Below the pieces are notes generated by a model that did not search any database, was not told the origin of the DNA, and saw only the letters and a program-made list of their open reading frames with translations. From NCBI GenBank assembly GCA_964482585.1, contig CAYZYO010000002.1:1-38549 (forward strand): a DNA stretch of 38,549 bases. The letters are read 5' to 3'. Shown one piece after another: positions 17,803 to 26,239 of this stretch. Each line of letters opens with the position of its first letter. Position 1 is the first letter of the stretch. The position numbers and the translations under genes were made by a program. Origin of the DNA: CAYZYO01 sp964482585 (GTDB lineage: Bacteria; Bacillota; Syntrophomonadia; Syntrophomonadales; Syntrophomonadaceae).

Positions 17803-19047
17803 TTAATCCCCAGCCTCATTTTTATACTTTAGTATCCGGTTTTCCCAGGTTCGAATTGTAACTTCATCTTTGTCCATAGATATTAAATACTGCGGCAATA
17901 AAGGTGTCTTTCCATATCCATCAGGTGCATTTACTATATAAGTAGGTATTGCTAAGCCGGATGTATATCCACGAAGTTTTTCCATAATGCCAATCCCGGT
18001 TTCAATTTTAGTAATAAAATGGGAAGTTCCCCTTACCTGTTTAGCATGGAAGATATAATATGGTCTCACTCTAATTTTTAATAGTTCATGATTAAGCTTT
18101 TTCATAACATTGGCATCATCGTTAACCGCTTTTAATAAAACCGCTTGATTTCCAAGTAATACCCCGGCCTTCACCAGCATATCACATGCTTTTTTAGCTT
18201 CCGGAGTCACTTCCATAGGACTATTAAACTGGGTATTCATATATACCGGTTCATGGTTCTCAAGTACCTGACACAATTCAGGGGTAATCCTCTGGGGTAG
18301 AGTTACTAGGGTTCTGGTCCCCAACCTTTTTAGCTCAACATGATCCATATTATCGAGTTCAGTCAAAAGCCAGTCAATAGTTTCGTTACTCAACATCAGA
18401 GCATCCCCACCGGTTATTAAAACGTCCCTGATTTCCTTATTGTTGTTGATATACTGAAGCGCTTCTTTAAGCTCCTTCCTGGTTGCATGTTCATCGTTTT
18501 CACCTATATTTCTGCGCCGCTGGCAGTGCCTGCAGTACATCGCACACTGGTTAGTAACATTAATAATTAGCCTATCTGGATAACGCCTGGTTATCCTTGG
18601 AGCCGGACATGTTTTCCCTTCCCCCATGGGATCAATTTCCCCTTTATCATCAAGCAGCTCCCTGATATCAGGAACCGATTGTTTGAATATAGGAGATTCT
18701 TTATAGTTTTCAAAATCCATTAAACTCAAATAGTATGGGGATATAGCCCATCTAAATTTTTCCGATATTCTCTCAATATCTTCTTTTTCATTTTTATTCA
18801 AGGATATAAAGCGGGAAAGGTTGGATATATCACTAATCCTGTTTCTCATCTGCCATGCCCAGTTGTCCCAGTCTTTCTGAGAAGCATTGAAATATTTAAG
18901 TATTTTTTCTCTATTCTCCCGGGTTCTTTTTATCTCTGTAAACCCGGTTTCAATTAAGTCTTTAATATCCAGATACTCTTGAATATTGCTCTTTAACTGC
19001 TCTGCTCGTTTTAACGCAATTTCCCTCTCACTATTGCTTGCGCTCAT
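17803..19047 (-). CDS. eam: Glutamate 2,3-aminomutase (KamA family)
   Basis: A radical SAM and PLP enzyme of 414 residues that moves the amino group of glutamate from C2 to C3, giving beta-glutamate, a compatible solute. The cluster motif is CAMYCRHC (Cys168, 172, 175). Lys380 in NAPDGYGK aligns with the PLP lysine of lysine 2,3-aminomutase. The two aspartates that bind the lysine side chain in that enzyme (Asp293 and Asp330, 37 apart) are here Lys336 and Asn373, also 37 apart. Lys/Asn is what I recall for clostridial glutamate 2,3-aminomutase. The start ATG 19047 follows GAGGGGGG by 6 bases. It is expressed from its own promoter behind a c-di-AMP riboswitch. Lysine 2,3-aminomutase is the less likely alternative. 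Confidence 0.88.
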   Translation of the reverse strand: MSASNSEREIALKRAEQLKSNIQEYLDIKDLIETGFTEIKRTRENREKILKYFNASQKDWDNWAWQMRNRISDISNLSRFISLNKNEKEDIERISEKFRWAISPYYLSLMDFENYKESPIFKQSVPDIRELLDDKGEIDPMGEGKTCPAPRITRRYPDRLIINVTNQCAMYCRHCQRRRNIGENDEHATRKELKEALQYINNNKEIRDVLITGGDALMLSNETIDWLLTELDNMDHVELKRLGTRTLVTLPQRITPELCQVLENHEPVYMNTQFNSPMEVTPEAKKACDMLVKAGVLLGNQAVLLKAVNDDANVMKKLNHELLKIRVRPYYIFHAKQVRGTSHFITKIETGIGIMEKLRGYTSGLAIPTYIVNAPDGYGKTPLLPQYLISMDKDEVTIRTWENRILKYKNEAGD

Positions 19048-19072
19048 AAAAAACCCCCCTCATTTTCTTTTA

Positions 19073-19137
19073 TCAAAAAACTAAAAATCAGGAGGCTGTC
19101 CCCTTATTATAAATTTTATATATATAAACACCCTCCC
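19073..19137 (-). terminator. Candidate riboswitch-controlled terminator in the aminomutase leader
   Basis: On the minus strand, GGGAGG (19132-19137) can pair with CCTCCT (19090-19095), followed at once by GATTTTTAGTTTTTT. The intervening sequence is AT-rich and can fold on itself. The position right after the aptamer fits transcription termination on ligand binding, but the GC stem is short. Confidence 0.55.
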
Positions 19138-19142
19138 TTGTA

Positions 19143-19262
19143 AACGCTTACGAAGTTAGCTGACGGGTTAGGGCCTAAAGGTAGCCCTTCAGATTAATTA
19201 TCTGATTAACCCCAAAAATTGGTTCCTCCGTTCTGAAATACAGATTAAGCGAAACGCACCTT
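19143..19262 (-). ncRNA. c-di-AMP riboswitch (ydaO-yuaA type)
   Basis: Read on the minus strand, the conserved elements occur in order: CGCTTAATCTG (19241-19251), CGGAGGAACC, GGGGTTAATC, GGGCTACC, CCCGTCAGCTAAC (19155-19167) and GTAAGCG. The P1 stem pairs CGCTTA with TAAGCG (19145-19150). This matches the ydaO aptamer as I know it. c-di-AMP is an osmotic and potassium signal, and binding usually switches downstream genes off. The aptamer lies between a good promoter and the aminomutase gene. Confidence 0.93.
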
Positions 19263-19274
19263 AAGGTATTTTTT

Positions 19275-19303
19275 ATTTTACCCCATTCGTTTTCTTATTT
19301 CAA
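19275..19303 (-). promoter_or_regulatory. Sigma-A promoter for the riboswitch-aminomutase transcript
   Basis: TTGAAA (19298-19303), a 17-base spacer, then TAAAAT (19275-19280). A start site about 7 bases further would be at about 19268, just ahead of the aptamer. The -35 box overlaps the mgtC stop codon. Confidence 0.75.
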
Positions 19304-19723
19304 ACTTCTTGATTTATTTTTATACTTAATAATGTGGTTACATGACCAAAATATAATCAATAAAATAACAATAGCGGCTGCTGTTATCTTGTAAAGGCCT
19401 GCTCCAATAAATACCCCTAATATAGCTGTGACCCACAAACTAGCTGCAATAGACAATTCCTGGGCTTTGTTTTCTTCAGAAATCCAAATTAACCCGGTAC
19501 CTATAAAACCTAAAGCCGAAACTACTTGTGCGGTTAGTCTTCCTGGATCACTGAGCCAGGGAAAAGAAACAACCTTAAAATATTCAATTGATACTATGGT
19601 TATTAATGCTGCTCCGGTACAAATAAGCGCAAAAGTTCTAGCTGTAGGTGATTTATTGCTTACTTTACCAATTAAAATGCCAATTACAGCAGCACTAATA
19701 AGCTGGATCATATATAATTTCAT
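19295..19723 (-). CDS. MgtC/SapB family membrane protein
   Basis: 142 residues with four to five hydrophobic helices. ARTFALICTGAALI, DPGRLTAQVVSALGFIGTGLI and AASLWVTAILG are the family's conserved segments. MgtC proteins have been linked to magnesium limitation, membrane potential and virulence in pathogens, but their biochemical role is unsettled. The gene starts 3 bases after the guaB stop, so it is cotranscribed with guaB. Its 3' end contains the promoter of the riboswitch unit. Confidence 0.88.
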   Translation of the reverse strand: MKLYMIQLISAAVIGILIGKVSNKSPTARTFALICTGAALITIVSIEYFKVVSFPWLSDPGRLTAQVVSALGFIGTGLIWISEENKAQELSIAASLWVTAILGVFIGAGLYKITAAAIVILLIIFWSCNHIIKYKNKSRSLK

Positions 19724-19726
19724 TTT

Positions 19727-21181
19727 TTACCTGGCTTGATAATTAGGTGCTTCTTTGGTAATAAAGACATCATGGGGATGACTTTCTGTCAATCCAGCAT
19801 TGGTTATTCTAATAAATTTACTGCGGGTTTTCATTTCCTTAATATCTTTTACTCCACAATAACCCATACCAGCTTTAAGTCCTCCTACCAGTTGAAAAAT
19901 AGTGTCTGAAACATAACCCCGGTAAGGTACCCTTCCTTGTATTCCTTCGGGAACAAATTTTTTAGCATCTTCCTGGAAATAACGGTCACAACTACCCTGG
20001 GCCATGGCATCTATAGAACCCATTCCCCGGTATATTTTATAACTTCGCCCCTGAAGAATTACGGTTTCTCCAGGACTTTCTTCAGTTCCTGCAAACAGAT
20101 TACCCAGCATCACAACATCAGCCCCGGCAGCAATTGCTTTAGCAATATCGCCTGAATATTTTATCCCTCCGTCTGCAATCAATGGTATATTATGTTTACT
20201 GGCAACAGATGCACAGTCAACTATAGCAGTTATCTGGGGAACCCCTATGCCTGCAATAACTCTAGTAGTACATATTGAACCAGGTCCAATACCAACCTTA
20301 ACCGCATCTGCTCCTGCCTTTATTAATGCTTCGGTTGCTTCAGCTGTAGCAACATTTCCTGCAATAATCTCCAATTGGGGATATTCCTTTTTTATACTGG
20401 TAACCATATTAATAACATTTGCTGAATGTCCATGGGCAGTATCTATTACAATAATATCTACCCCTGCCTTAATTAGCGCATCAACACGTTCATAAGTATC
20501 ATCGGCGATTCCAACAGCAGCACCTACAAGTAACCTGCCTTTTTCGTCTTTGGCAGCAAAAGGATATTTAATTGTCTTTTCAATATCCTTTATAGTGATT
20601 AAACCCATTAAATTAAAATCGTCATCTACTAATGGCAGTTTTTCAATTTTATACTTTCTTAATAATTCCATAGCCTCTTGCATGCTGGTTCCTACAGGCG
20701 CGGTTACTAATTTTTCACTGGTCATTATGTTCTTAATTGGTTGATCAAAATCAGTCTCAAAACGAATATCCCGGTTGGTTATAATACCAACCAGTTTACT
20801 TCCAACAGTAATTGGTACTCCAGAAATCCGATAGTGTTCCATAATATCTAAAGCGTCCTGTATTCTGTTATCTGGTGAGAGAAAAAAAGGGTCGGTAATA
20901 ACACCATGCTCCGACCTTTTTACTCTATCTATCATCTTTGCCTGTTCCGGGATAGACATATTCTTATGTATTACCCCTATTCCGCCTTCACGAGCAACCG
21001 CTATAGCCATCCTGGTTTCAGTCACTGTGTCCATACCTGCACTCATAATAGGTATCTCCAGTTTAATTCTGGAAGTCAATCTTGTGGAAACATTAATATT
21101 TTTAGGTAATATCTCAGAATGTCCTGGTATTAACAGCACATCGTCAAAGGTGAGACCTTCTTTTTTAAACTTTTCTATCAC
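19727..21181 (-). CDS. guaB: IMP dehydrogenase
   Basis: 484 residues. It oxidises IMP to XMP with NAD, the first committed step to GMP. The TIM barrel is interrupted by a CBS-domain pair at about residues 95-205. The active-site loop GPGSICTTR has Cys304. The mobile-flap region includes YRGMGSIDAM. The length is normal for a bacterial enzyme. It has a good ribosome site (AAAGGAGGCC) before ATG 21181 and leads the guaB-mgtC pair. Confidence 0.96.
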   Translation of the reverse strand: MIEKFKKEGLTFDDVLLIPGHSEILPKNINVSTRLTSRIKLEIPIMSAGMDTVTETRMAIAVAREGGIGVIHKNMSIPEQAKMIDRVKRSEHGVITDPFFLSPDNRIQDALDIMEHYRISGVPITVGSKLVGIITNRDIRFETDFDQPIKNIMTSEKLVTAPVGTSMQEAMELLRKYKIEKLPLVDDDFNLMGLITIKDIEKTIKYPFAAKDEKGRLLVGAAVGIADDTYERVDALIKAGVDIIVIDTAHGHSANVINMVTSIKKEYPQLEIIAGNVATAEATEALIKAGADAVKVGIGPGSICTTRVIAGIGVPQITAIVDCASVASKHNIPLIADGGIKYSGDIAKAIAAGADVVMLGNLFAGTEESPGETVILQGRSYKIYRGMGSIDAMAQGSCDRYFQEDAKKFVPEGIQGRVPYRGYVSDTIFQLVGGLKAGMGYCGVKDIKEMKTRSKFIRITNAGLTESHPHDVFITKEAPNYQAR

Positions 21182-21284
21182 TTTATGGCCTCCTTTAAAA
21201 GATTTAGAATATATTATCCCATTACAGAAAAATTTTCAAGGATAAGCTGTTAACTTAGTAAGCATGTTGGTTTTTTCAGCTGGC

Positions 21285-21524
21285 TTAATCTCCCCCCATT
21301 ACTGAGCTTATACCATATTTATAAAAGTGTTCTTTTAATACAGTTATTGTTGATTCACTAACCTTGAATTTTTCTGCCATCTCTTTGCTGGTACTGTTAT
21401 TTTCTATACTTTCTATAAACACTTCAAAATCTATACCAGCTTCTTCCGTCATTTCTTGTAAAGAAGGTATTCTACTCCAAGGTGGGATTGAGCCTGGATT
21501 CGTTTTAATCTTATCATGATTCAT
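21285..21524 (-). CDS. Small helix-turn-helix protein of unknown function
   Basis: 79 residues. The N-terminal part is rich in Pro (PGSIPPWSRIP). The C-terminal half is helix-turn-helix-like: SKEMAEKFKVSESTITVLKE. I have seen this short architecture in spore-forming Firmicutes but know of no function. A clear AAGGAGG precedes ATG 21524. It is probably a single gene. Confidence 0.65.
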   Translation of the reverse strand: MNHDKIKTNPGSIPPWSRIPSLQEMTEEAGIDFEVFIESIENNSTSKEMAEKFKVSESTITVLKEHFYKYGISSVMGGD

Positions 21525-21618
21525 CTTTTATTGCCTCCTTTTTATTTAGCTTTTCCTATAGGATTTTATATTATGAAGTTTTTAATTGTATTTTGGGTAG
21601 TTACCCATTTGCGGCAAA

Positions 21619-21640
21619 AAGCTGCGTAACAACGCAGCTT
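21619..21640 (-). terminator. Hairpin in the ymxH-HTH spacer
   Basis: AAGCTGCGT and ACGCAGCTT form a 9-bp perfect stem with a 4-base loop. On the minus strand it is followed by TTTTGCC. It could terminate the dut-ymxH transcript, although it lies about 280 bases past the ymxH stop. Confidence 0.6.
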
Positions 21641-21689
21641 ATAATATTATCAAAATTTTATTTTTAAAGCTTAACATAAACCTTTAATA

Positions 21690-21835
21690 GTATTTATGTA
21701 AAAGTTTATATTGAGGACTACCAATAATGAGGATTTTGCTTAATAATTATTTTATATCATTAGAACTCTCTTACATCCGTAGAGGGGACTTTAGTCTCCG
21801 GTTTGATTGTCATTTGGAGGCAAAACCAATGGAGC
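21690..21835 (-). repeat. Dispersed repeat family 2, copy 2 (inverted)
   Basis: The reverse complement of 13172-13290 can be followed through CTCTACGGATG, GTTCTAATGATAT, AAAATAA and AATCCTCA. A TAGAGGGGACTTTAGTCTCC palindrome is included. It is noncoding and fills most of the 21525-21923 spacer. Confidence 0.65.
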
Positions 21836-21923
21836 TAAAGATTCTTCGCTAACGCTTAGAATGACATGCTGGATTTCTGAATTATGCATACTCTCACTAT
21901 GATTAAACGTAGATGCTAATTAT

Positions 21924-22193
21924 TCAAATTGAGTTGTTTTTTAACCTCATATGAGTATCATCCAGTTCAACCACAATTACTTCCCGGCCGATTTTTTTTA
22001 TGGTTTCCCAGGGTATAACCAAATGCTGCCTATTTGTCCAAAAATTTAACATATTGCCTTTGTTGGGTAGTATTATTGAAATTACTTTTCCGCTTTCCTG
22101 TTCTATCAACATATCTGAATCGCCTACGGAACCCATTTTCATTCCATCATATATATTAACCATTTCTTTGCCGACTAACTCGTTTAACCGCAC
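21924..22193 (-). CDS. ymxH: YlmC/YmxH family sporulation-associated PRC-barrel protein
   Basis: 89 residues. A PRC-barrel-like fold is suggested by the N-terminus RLNELVGKEMVNIYDG, then GSVGDSDMLIEQESGKV and HLVIPWETIKKIG. The start GTG 22193 follows GGGGGAGAAAGG. In Bacillus subtilis ymxH lies next to mlpA/ymxG and ylxY; here the same set occurs with dut inserted. The molecular function is unknown. Confidence 0.85.
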   Translation of the reverse strand: MRLNELVGKEMVNIYDGMKMGSVGDSDMLIEQESGKVISIILPNKGNMLNFWTNRQHLVIPWETIKKIGREVIVVELDDTHMRLKNNSI

Positions 22194-22252
22194 CCTTTCT
22201 CCCCCTTCAATATTATTATGATAAAACTCAAATTAATTTATAATATCTGGTT

Positions 22253-22690
22253 CTAAGTTCCGGTGTGCCCAAATCCTCCCTTTCCTCTTGAGGTATCATC
22301 AAGGTTTTTATGTTCAATAAGCTGAACCTTTTCTATCTTTGAAAAAACTATCTGGGCAATCCTTTCTCCCTTTTTTAAAATATACTCTCTATCTCCCAGA
22401 TTTATAACAATCACTTTTATCTCCCCTCTATAGTCAGCATCAATGGTACCCGGTGTATTAAGCAGGGTTATCCCATGTCTTAATGCCAGCCCACTCCGTG
22501 GTCGGATTTGACCTTCATATCCCCCGGGTATTGACATCGCCAATCCAGTAGGAATTAGAGCAAATTTTCCTGCCGGGATACATAATTCATTTTCAACTGC
22601 CGCATACAAATCCATTCCCGAAGCTCCAGGAGTCATATATTCTGGAAGTGGTAAATCAAACGAGTGTATTCTTTTCACCTGTACCTGCAT
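22253..22690 (-). CDS. dut: dUTPase
   Basis: 145 residues, the normal length of the trimeric enzyme, which hydrolyses dUTP to dUMP and pyrophosphate. All five motifs are seen: ASGMDLYA, RPRSGLA, GTIDADYRGE, RIAQIVF and the C-terminal RGKGGFGHTG that closes over the substrate. It lies between ymxG and ymxH. Confidence 0.95.
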   Translation of the reverse strand: MQVQVKRIHSFDLPLPEYMTPGASGMDLYAAVENELCIPAGKFALIPTGLAMSIPGGYEGQIRPRSGLALRHGITLLNTPGTIDADYRGEIKVIVINLGDREYILKKGERIAQIVFSKIEKVQLIEHKNLDDTSRGKGGFGHTGT

Positions 22691-22711
22691 AATTCTCTCC
22701 TTACTTTATAA

Positions 22712-23008
22712 TAATACGAAAATAAATGCTTAACGCAGTCACCTTACCGGATAGAACCGTAGAGGCGACTTCAGTCGCCGCCCTTTTTCCTGAATTCCGG
22801 CTGGTCGGCGACTGAATTCGCCTCTACGGGATGGGATGAAGTCACCTCTACAGTATAAGATACGGTACATTATAAGAATTGGGGATAACTAAAGAGTTAA
22901 AGGTAAAATATTACAATTGTTCCAATACCTATTAAAACAAAAATCTGCGTTGAATCTGTGCTAAATCTGTGTTCATCTGTGGTTAATCACCTTTGCTTTA
23001 TTTTCATC
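22712..23008 (-). repeat. Large dispersed repeat, copy 2 (inverted)
   Basis: The reverse complement aligns with 15484-15803 from the CACAGAT direct repeats to the GTGACTGCGTTAAGCATTT end. A segment of about 40 bases present in copy 1 after TTCTATCCGGT is missing. The inverted palindrome pair is at 22757-22829 with one mismatch between arms. It fills the dut-ymxG spacer. Confidence 0.8.
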
Positions 23009-23049
23009 GGTGGTTGTAGCATGGGTGGTTAATAAAGAATAATTAATAT

Positions 23050-24318
23050 TTACTGACTCCATTTCCGGTATTCCTTATCGGCTTTATTCAATGCATCTAC
23101 CGGTCCTATTGCTGCCAATGAAAACTTATGTCTATCTAACAGCCTGGAAGAAAAGTACTGTACCATTTCTTTATCAACACTTAAAATATTATTTATCACT
23201 TCATCTACAGGTATGAGCTTATCATACATCAACATTGATTTGCCGATTCTGTTCATACGGTTCATGACATTCTCCAGACCTAGATAGATACTCGATTTCA
23301 TCAACTGTTTGGTTCTGGACAATTCATTATCATTTACACCCTTACTTGTAAACTTCTCTATTTCTGAATATAAGACTTCAAAAAATTTTTCTATTTTATT
23401 GTTGCCTGTCCCAATGTAAATGGTATAGGCTCCGGTATCCGAATAGTTTGAAGGATAAGAATACACTGAATAGGCAAGTCCCATTTCCTCTCGTATAGTC
23501 TGAAACAACCGCGAACTCATTCCTCCACCTAAAATACTGTTCATGATACTCTGAGTATACCTATCATTATCAAAATAGGATATGCCAGGTACTCCAATAC
23601 AGATTTGCACCTGTTCCGTATCTTTGTTATTAAGGTTGATAAACGGGTAGTATCCCTGGGTTTGGGGTGATATTAACTCAGTTTCTTTAAATGACTGTTT
23701 TTGCAGATATTCTTCCACTAGATCTCTGATCCTTAATTTATTCACCTGGCCTGCAACTGCAATTACCATATTAGATGGAATGTAACAGCTCTTATAAAAT
23801 TTATAGGCTTCCTCCCGGCTGCAGTTTAATACTGATTCTGTTGTTCCTAATATAAAATTCCCCATAGGATGCTTATCCCATAATTTTTGAAAAAACAGAT
23901 CATGTATTAAATCATCAGGGGCATCTTCTAACATATTTATCTCTTCAATAATTACCCCTTTTTCCGTATTAAATTCTTTGGCTGAAAAAGCTGAATTAAA
24001 TACCATGTCAAATATTATATCAGCCGCCTTAAAAATATTTTCATCCAGGGTTCTGGCATATACACATGTATACTCCCGGGAAGTAAATGCATTCAACTGT
24101 CCCCCGAGCCCTTCAAAACTCTCAGCTATTTCGCGGGCCGACCTTTTTTCACTGCCTTTAAAGAGCATATGTTCAATAAAATGGCTTACCCCGGATAAAT
24201 GGTCTGGTTCATGCCTGGAGCCAACCTTAATATAAATACCAATAGCTGCTGATCTTACATGGGGAATTTCTTCAACTACTAGTCTCGCATTGTTAGATAA
24301 AATCCACGAATTTATCAC
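23050..24318 (-). CDS. ymxG: M16-family zinc peptidase YmxG/MlpA
   Basis: A processing-peptidase-like protein of about 422 residues. The inverted zinc motif HFIEH is at His46-His50, and the distal glutamate lies in the EKGVIIEEINMLEDAP helix. The C-terminal half is the usual inactive M16 domain (SRLFQTIREEMGLAYSVYS). The homologue in Bacillus subtilis (MlpA) has been tied to control of exoprotease production. I chose GTG 24318, 8 bases after TTGGAGG; TTG 24333 overlaps the ribosome site. Confidence 0.92.
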   Translation of the reverse strand: MINSWILSNNARLVVEEIPHVRSAAIGIYIKVGSRHEPDHLSGVSHFIEHMLFKGSEKRSAREIAESFEGLGGQLNAFTSREYTCVYARTLDENIFKAADIIFDMVFNSAFSAKEFNTEKGVIIEEINMLEDAPDDLIHDLFFQKLWDKHPMGNFILGTTESVLNCSREEAYKFYKSCYIPSNMVIAVAGQVNKLRIRDLVEEYLQKQSFKETELISPQTQGYYPFINLNNKDTEQVQICIGVPGISYFDNDRYTQSIMNSILGGGMSSRLFQTIREEMGLAYSVYSYPSNYSDTGAYTIYIGTGNNKIEKFFEVLYSEIEKFTSKGVNDNELSRTKQLMKSSIYLGLENVMNRMNRIGKSMLMYDKLIPVDEVINNILSVDKEMVQYFSSRLLDRHKFSLAAIGPVDALNKADKEYRKWSQ

Positions 24319-24361
24319 TATTAATACCTCCAAAAATCACATAGTAACATTATTCTTTTAA

Positions 24362-25519
24362 TTAACCAGTAATCCTTTTTTCAGATAGCAAATTTTTTAT
24401 TGGGGTTATTAGTATATTTTCCCGGTTTATATTGTGCCCACATACAAGATCTATAATGTTAATTAATTTTCCATCAGCATAGATTTCAACTGATCCTACT
24501 TTCTGACCCCTGGCAACTGGAGCTTCAAGTAAATAATTGCAGTTTACCTTTTTTTGAATATCCGGGCTTTCTTTACCCTGAACTAAGAATAGATCGGTTG
24601 CAGGAAATATACTAGCATAAGGTGATTCTCCATTGTAAATTTTAAGCTCTTTGAAAGGTTCATTCTTATCAATATATTTTACTAATACACTCTGATTAAA
24701 GGCATAATCTAGTAAACGCTTACAATCTCCTTTTCTATCACCGGATTTGAGGACCACTGCTATAAACTGCTGCTTATTTCTAGTAGCAGCAGCTACCAGG
24801 CATTTACCAGATGCATTAGTTGTACCTGTCTTTATTCCATCGGCACCTTTATACTCAATTAACAAACCGTTGGTATTAGATATGGTAAGTGGTCTTCGGT
24901 AACCCGGATGGTTAAACTCGGTTTTTTGGGTAGCTACTAATTCACTAAGAATACTATTTTTCAGCAGGTAACGCCCGATCTGGCATAGATCATAAGCTGT
25001 ACTATAGTGATCATCTGCCGGAAGACCGGATGCGTTTTTAAAATGAGTATTAACCGCACCAATTAAAAAGGCTTTTTTAGACATAAGATGAGCAAAGAAA
25101 CTCTCATCACCTGCTATATGTTCAGCCAAAACTACTGCTGCATCATTTGATGATTTAATAAGAGATACTTTTAAAAGTTCAAATACCGATATCTCTTGTC
25201 CGGTACGAAGACCAATAGTATACTCAGGTGTTCTATCCGCATTACTGCTGACAACTGCTATTTCCTCCAGATCTGCATATTCTATTACTAAAATAGCAGT
25301 CATCATTTTAGTAGTACTGGCAATTGGCCGTACTTCATCCAGATTTTTAGATAGAATTACCTGCCCGGTAGAACCAGCCATAAGGCAATAATTATTTGAA
25401 TAAACAATTGGTGCTGCACATATTTTACCGGTTGCAATAATAAAAACATAAGCTAAAGTAAGCATAATTATTTTTATTAAAGATTTATACAGAGCTGGCA
25501 TTTTCCTTGGAATCCTCAC
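24362..25519 (-). CDS. dacF: D-alanyl-D-alanine carboxypeptidase, DacF-like
   Basis: A serine carboxypeptidase of 385 residues that trims stem peptides of peptidoglycan outside the cell. A signal peptide is visible (KSLIKIIMLTLAYVFIIATGKICAAP). The active-site motifs are STTK (Ser68-Lys71), SSN (123-125) and KTGTT (230). The C-terminal domain is the usual beta domain, without an obvious amphipathic anchor. The frame overlaps the deacetylase gene by 35 bases if GTG 25519 is used; ATG 25501 with AAGGA just upstream is equally possible. The position in a ylxY-ymxG cluster suggests spore-wall work. Confidence 0.9.
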   Translation of the reverse strand: MRIPRKMPALYKSLIKIIMLTLAYVFIIATGKICAAPIVYSNNYCLMAGSTGQVILSKNLDEVRPIASTTKMMTAILVIEYADLEEIAVVSSNADRTPEYTIGLRTGQEISVFELLKVSLIKSSNDAAVVLAEHIAGDESFFAHLMSKKAFLIGAVNTHFKNASGLPADDHYSTAYDLCQIGRYLLKNSILSELVATQKTEFNHPGYRRPLTISNTNGLLIEYKGADGIKTGTTNASGKCLVAAATRNKQQFIAVVLKSGDRKGDCKRLLDYAFNQSVLVKYIDKNEPFKELKIYNGESPYASIFPATDLFLVQGKESPDIQKKVNCNYLLEAPVARGQKVGSVEIYADGKLINIIDLVCGHNINRENILITPIKNLLSEKRITG

Positions 25520-26234
25520 CTTGATCTATTAATATTTTATCAATAGTAACCATCTCATAACCTAGCTCATTTATGCTCTTTAGCATTTCCGGCAGGGCTT
25601 TACTGGTAGGATCAGTGGGATGCATGAGAATAATAGCATCATTATGCAGTTTATTGATTACCCTCTTATTAATTGTCTCCGGGTTAGGTCGCTGCCAATC
25701 AATAGTATCAATACTCCACATTATTAAATCATAATCGATTTCTGACACTGCATTCATGAGCTTCCTGTTATATTCTCCATAAGGTGAAGCAAAATAACTG
25801 GTTTTTTTACCGGTTATTTCTTTGATAGTATCTTCCGCCTTTTTTATCTGTTGTTTAGACTCAATGCTGGATAGGCTATTAAAATGAAGGTGTTTATAAC
25901 CATGGTTTTGTATACTGTGACCTTCAGTATGCATCTTTTTAAGCAGCTGCGGGTTTTTTTCAGCCCAGATACCGGTTACAAAGAATGTCACCCGGGCATT
26001 ATAGGCCTTAAACTCCTTTAACATACCGGGAATATATTCTTCCCCCCAATCAACATTAACCGTAATCGCAACTACCTTTTCCCCAGAATTTCCTTGATAT
26101 ATTGGTTGTTTTGAATGTGATGCTATACTTGAACTTTTCCCGTATATCAGGGTTGCGCAAAAAATTGCAACTAATAAAAGAAAAACTACTGCCCCTCCTA
26201 CCAGGACTTTTCTGGTTAAATAGTAAATTTTGAT
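25485..26234 (-). CDS. Membrane-anchored polysaccharide deacetylase (YlxY/PdaB-like), probable AUC start
   Basis: A NodB-domain protein, 249 residues if started at AUC 26234. It has an N-terminal transmembrane helix (VLVGGAVVFLLLVAIFC) after a basic start. The metal Asp lies in NVDWGEE (about 62), and the two His in NHGYKHLH (about 111 and 115). YFASPYGEYN, MWSIDTIDW and ILMHP follow. The first canonical start, ATG 26024, falls inside the catalytic domain and would remove the metal Asp and the anchor. Upstream the frame is open without ATG, GTG or TTG, but AAGGAGGGGGAG precedes an AUC codon. Neighbours dacF, ymxG and ymxH match the ylxY locus of Bacillus. Confidence 0.85.
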   Translation of the reverse strand: MKIYYLTRKVLVGGAVVFLLLVAIFCATLIYGKSSSIASHSKQPIYQGNSGEKVVAITVNVDWGEEYIPGMLKEFKAYNARVTFFVTGIWAEKNPQLLKKMHTEGHSIQNHGYKHLHFNSLSSIESKQQIKKAEDTIKEITGKKTSYFASPYGEYNRKLMNAVSEIDYDLIMWSIDTIDWQRPNPETINKRVINKLHNDAIILMHPTDPTSKALPEMLKSINELGYEMVTIDKILIDQGEDSKENASSV

Positions 26235-26239
26235 ATTAA

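Noticed and set aside
17803..19047. Lysine 2,3-aminomutase
   Set aside because: The two aspartates expected for lysine binding are Lys336 and Asn373; glutamate 2,3-aminomutase fits better.
21840..21872. TTCTTCGCTAACGCTTAGAATGACA-like segment as a tRNA or small RNA
   Set aside because: It resembles a common intergenic repeat and has no cloverleaf or terminator.
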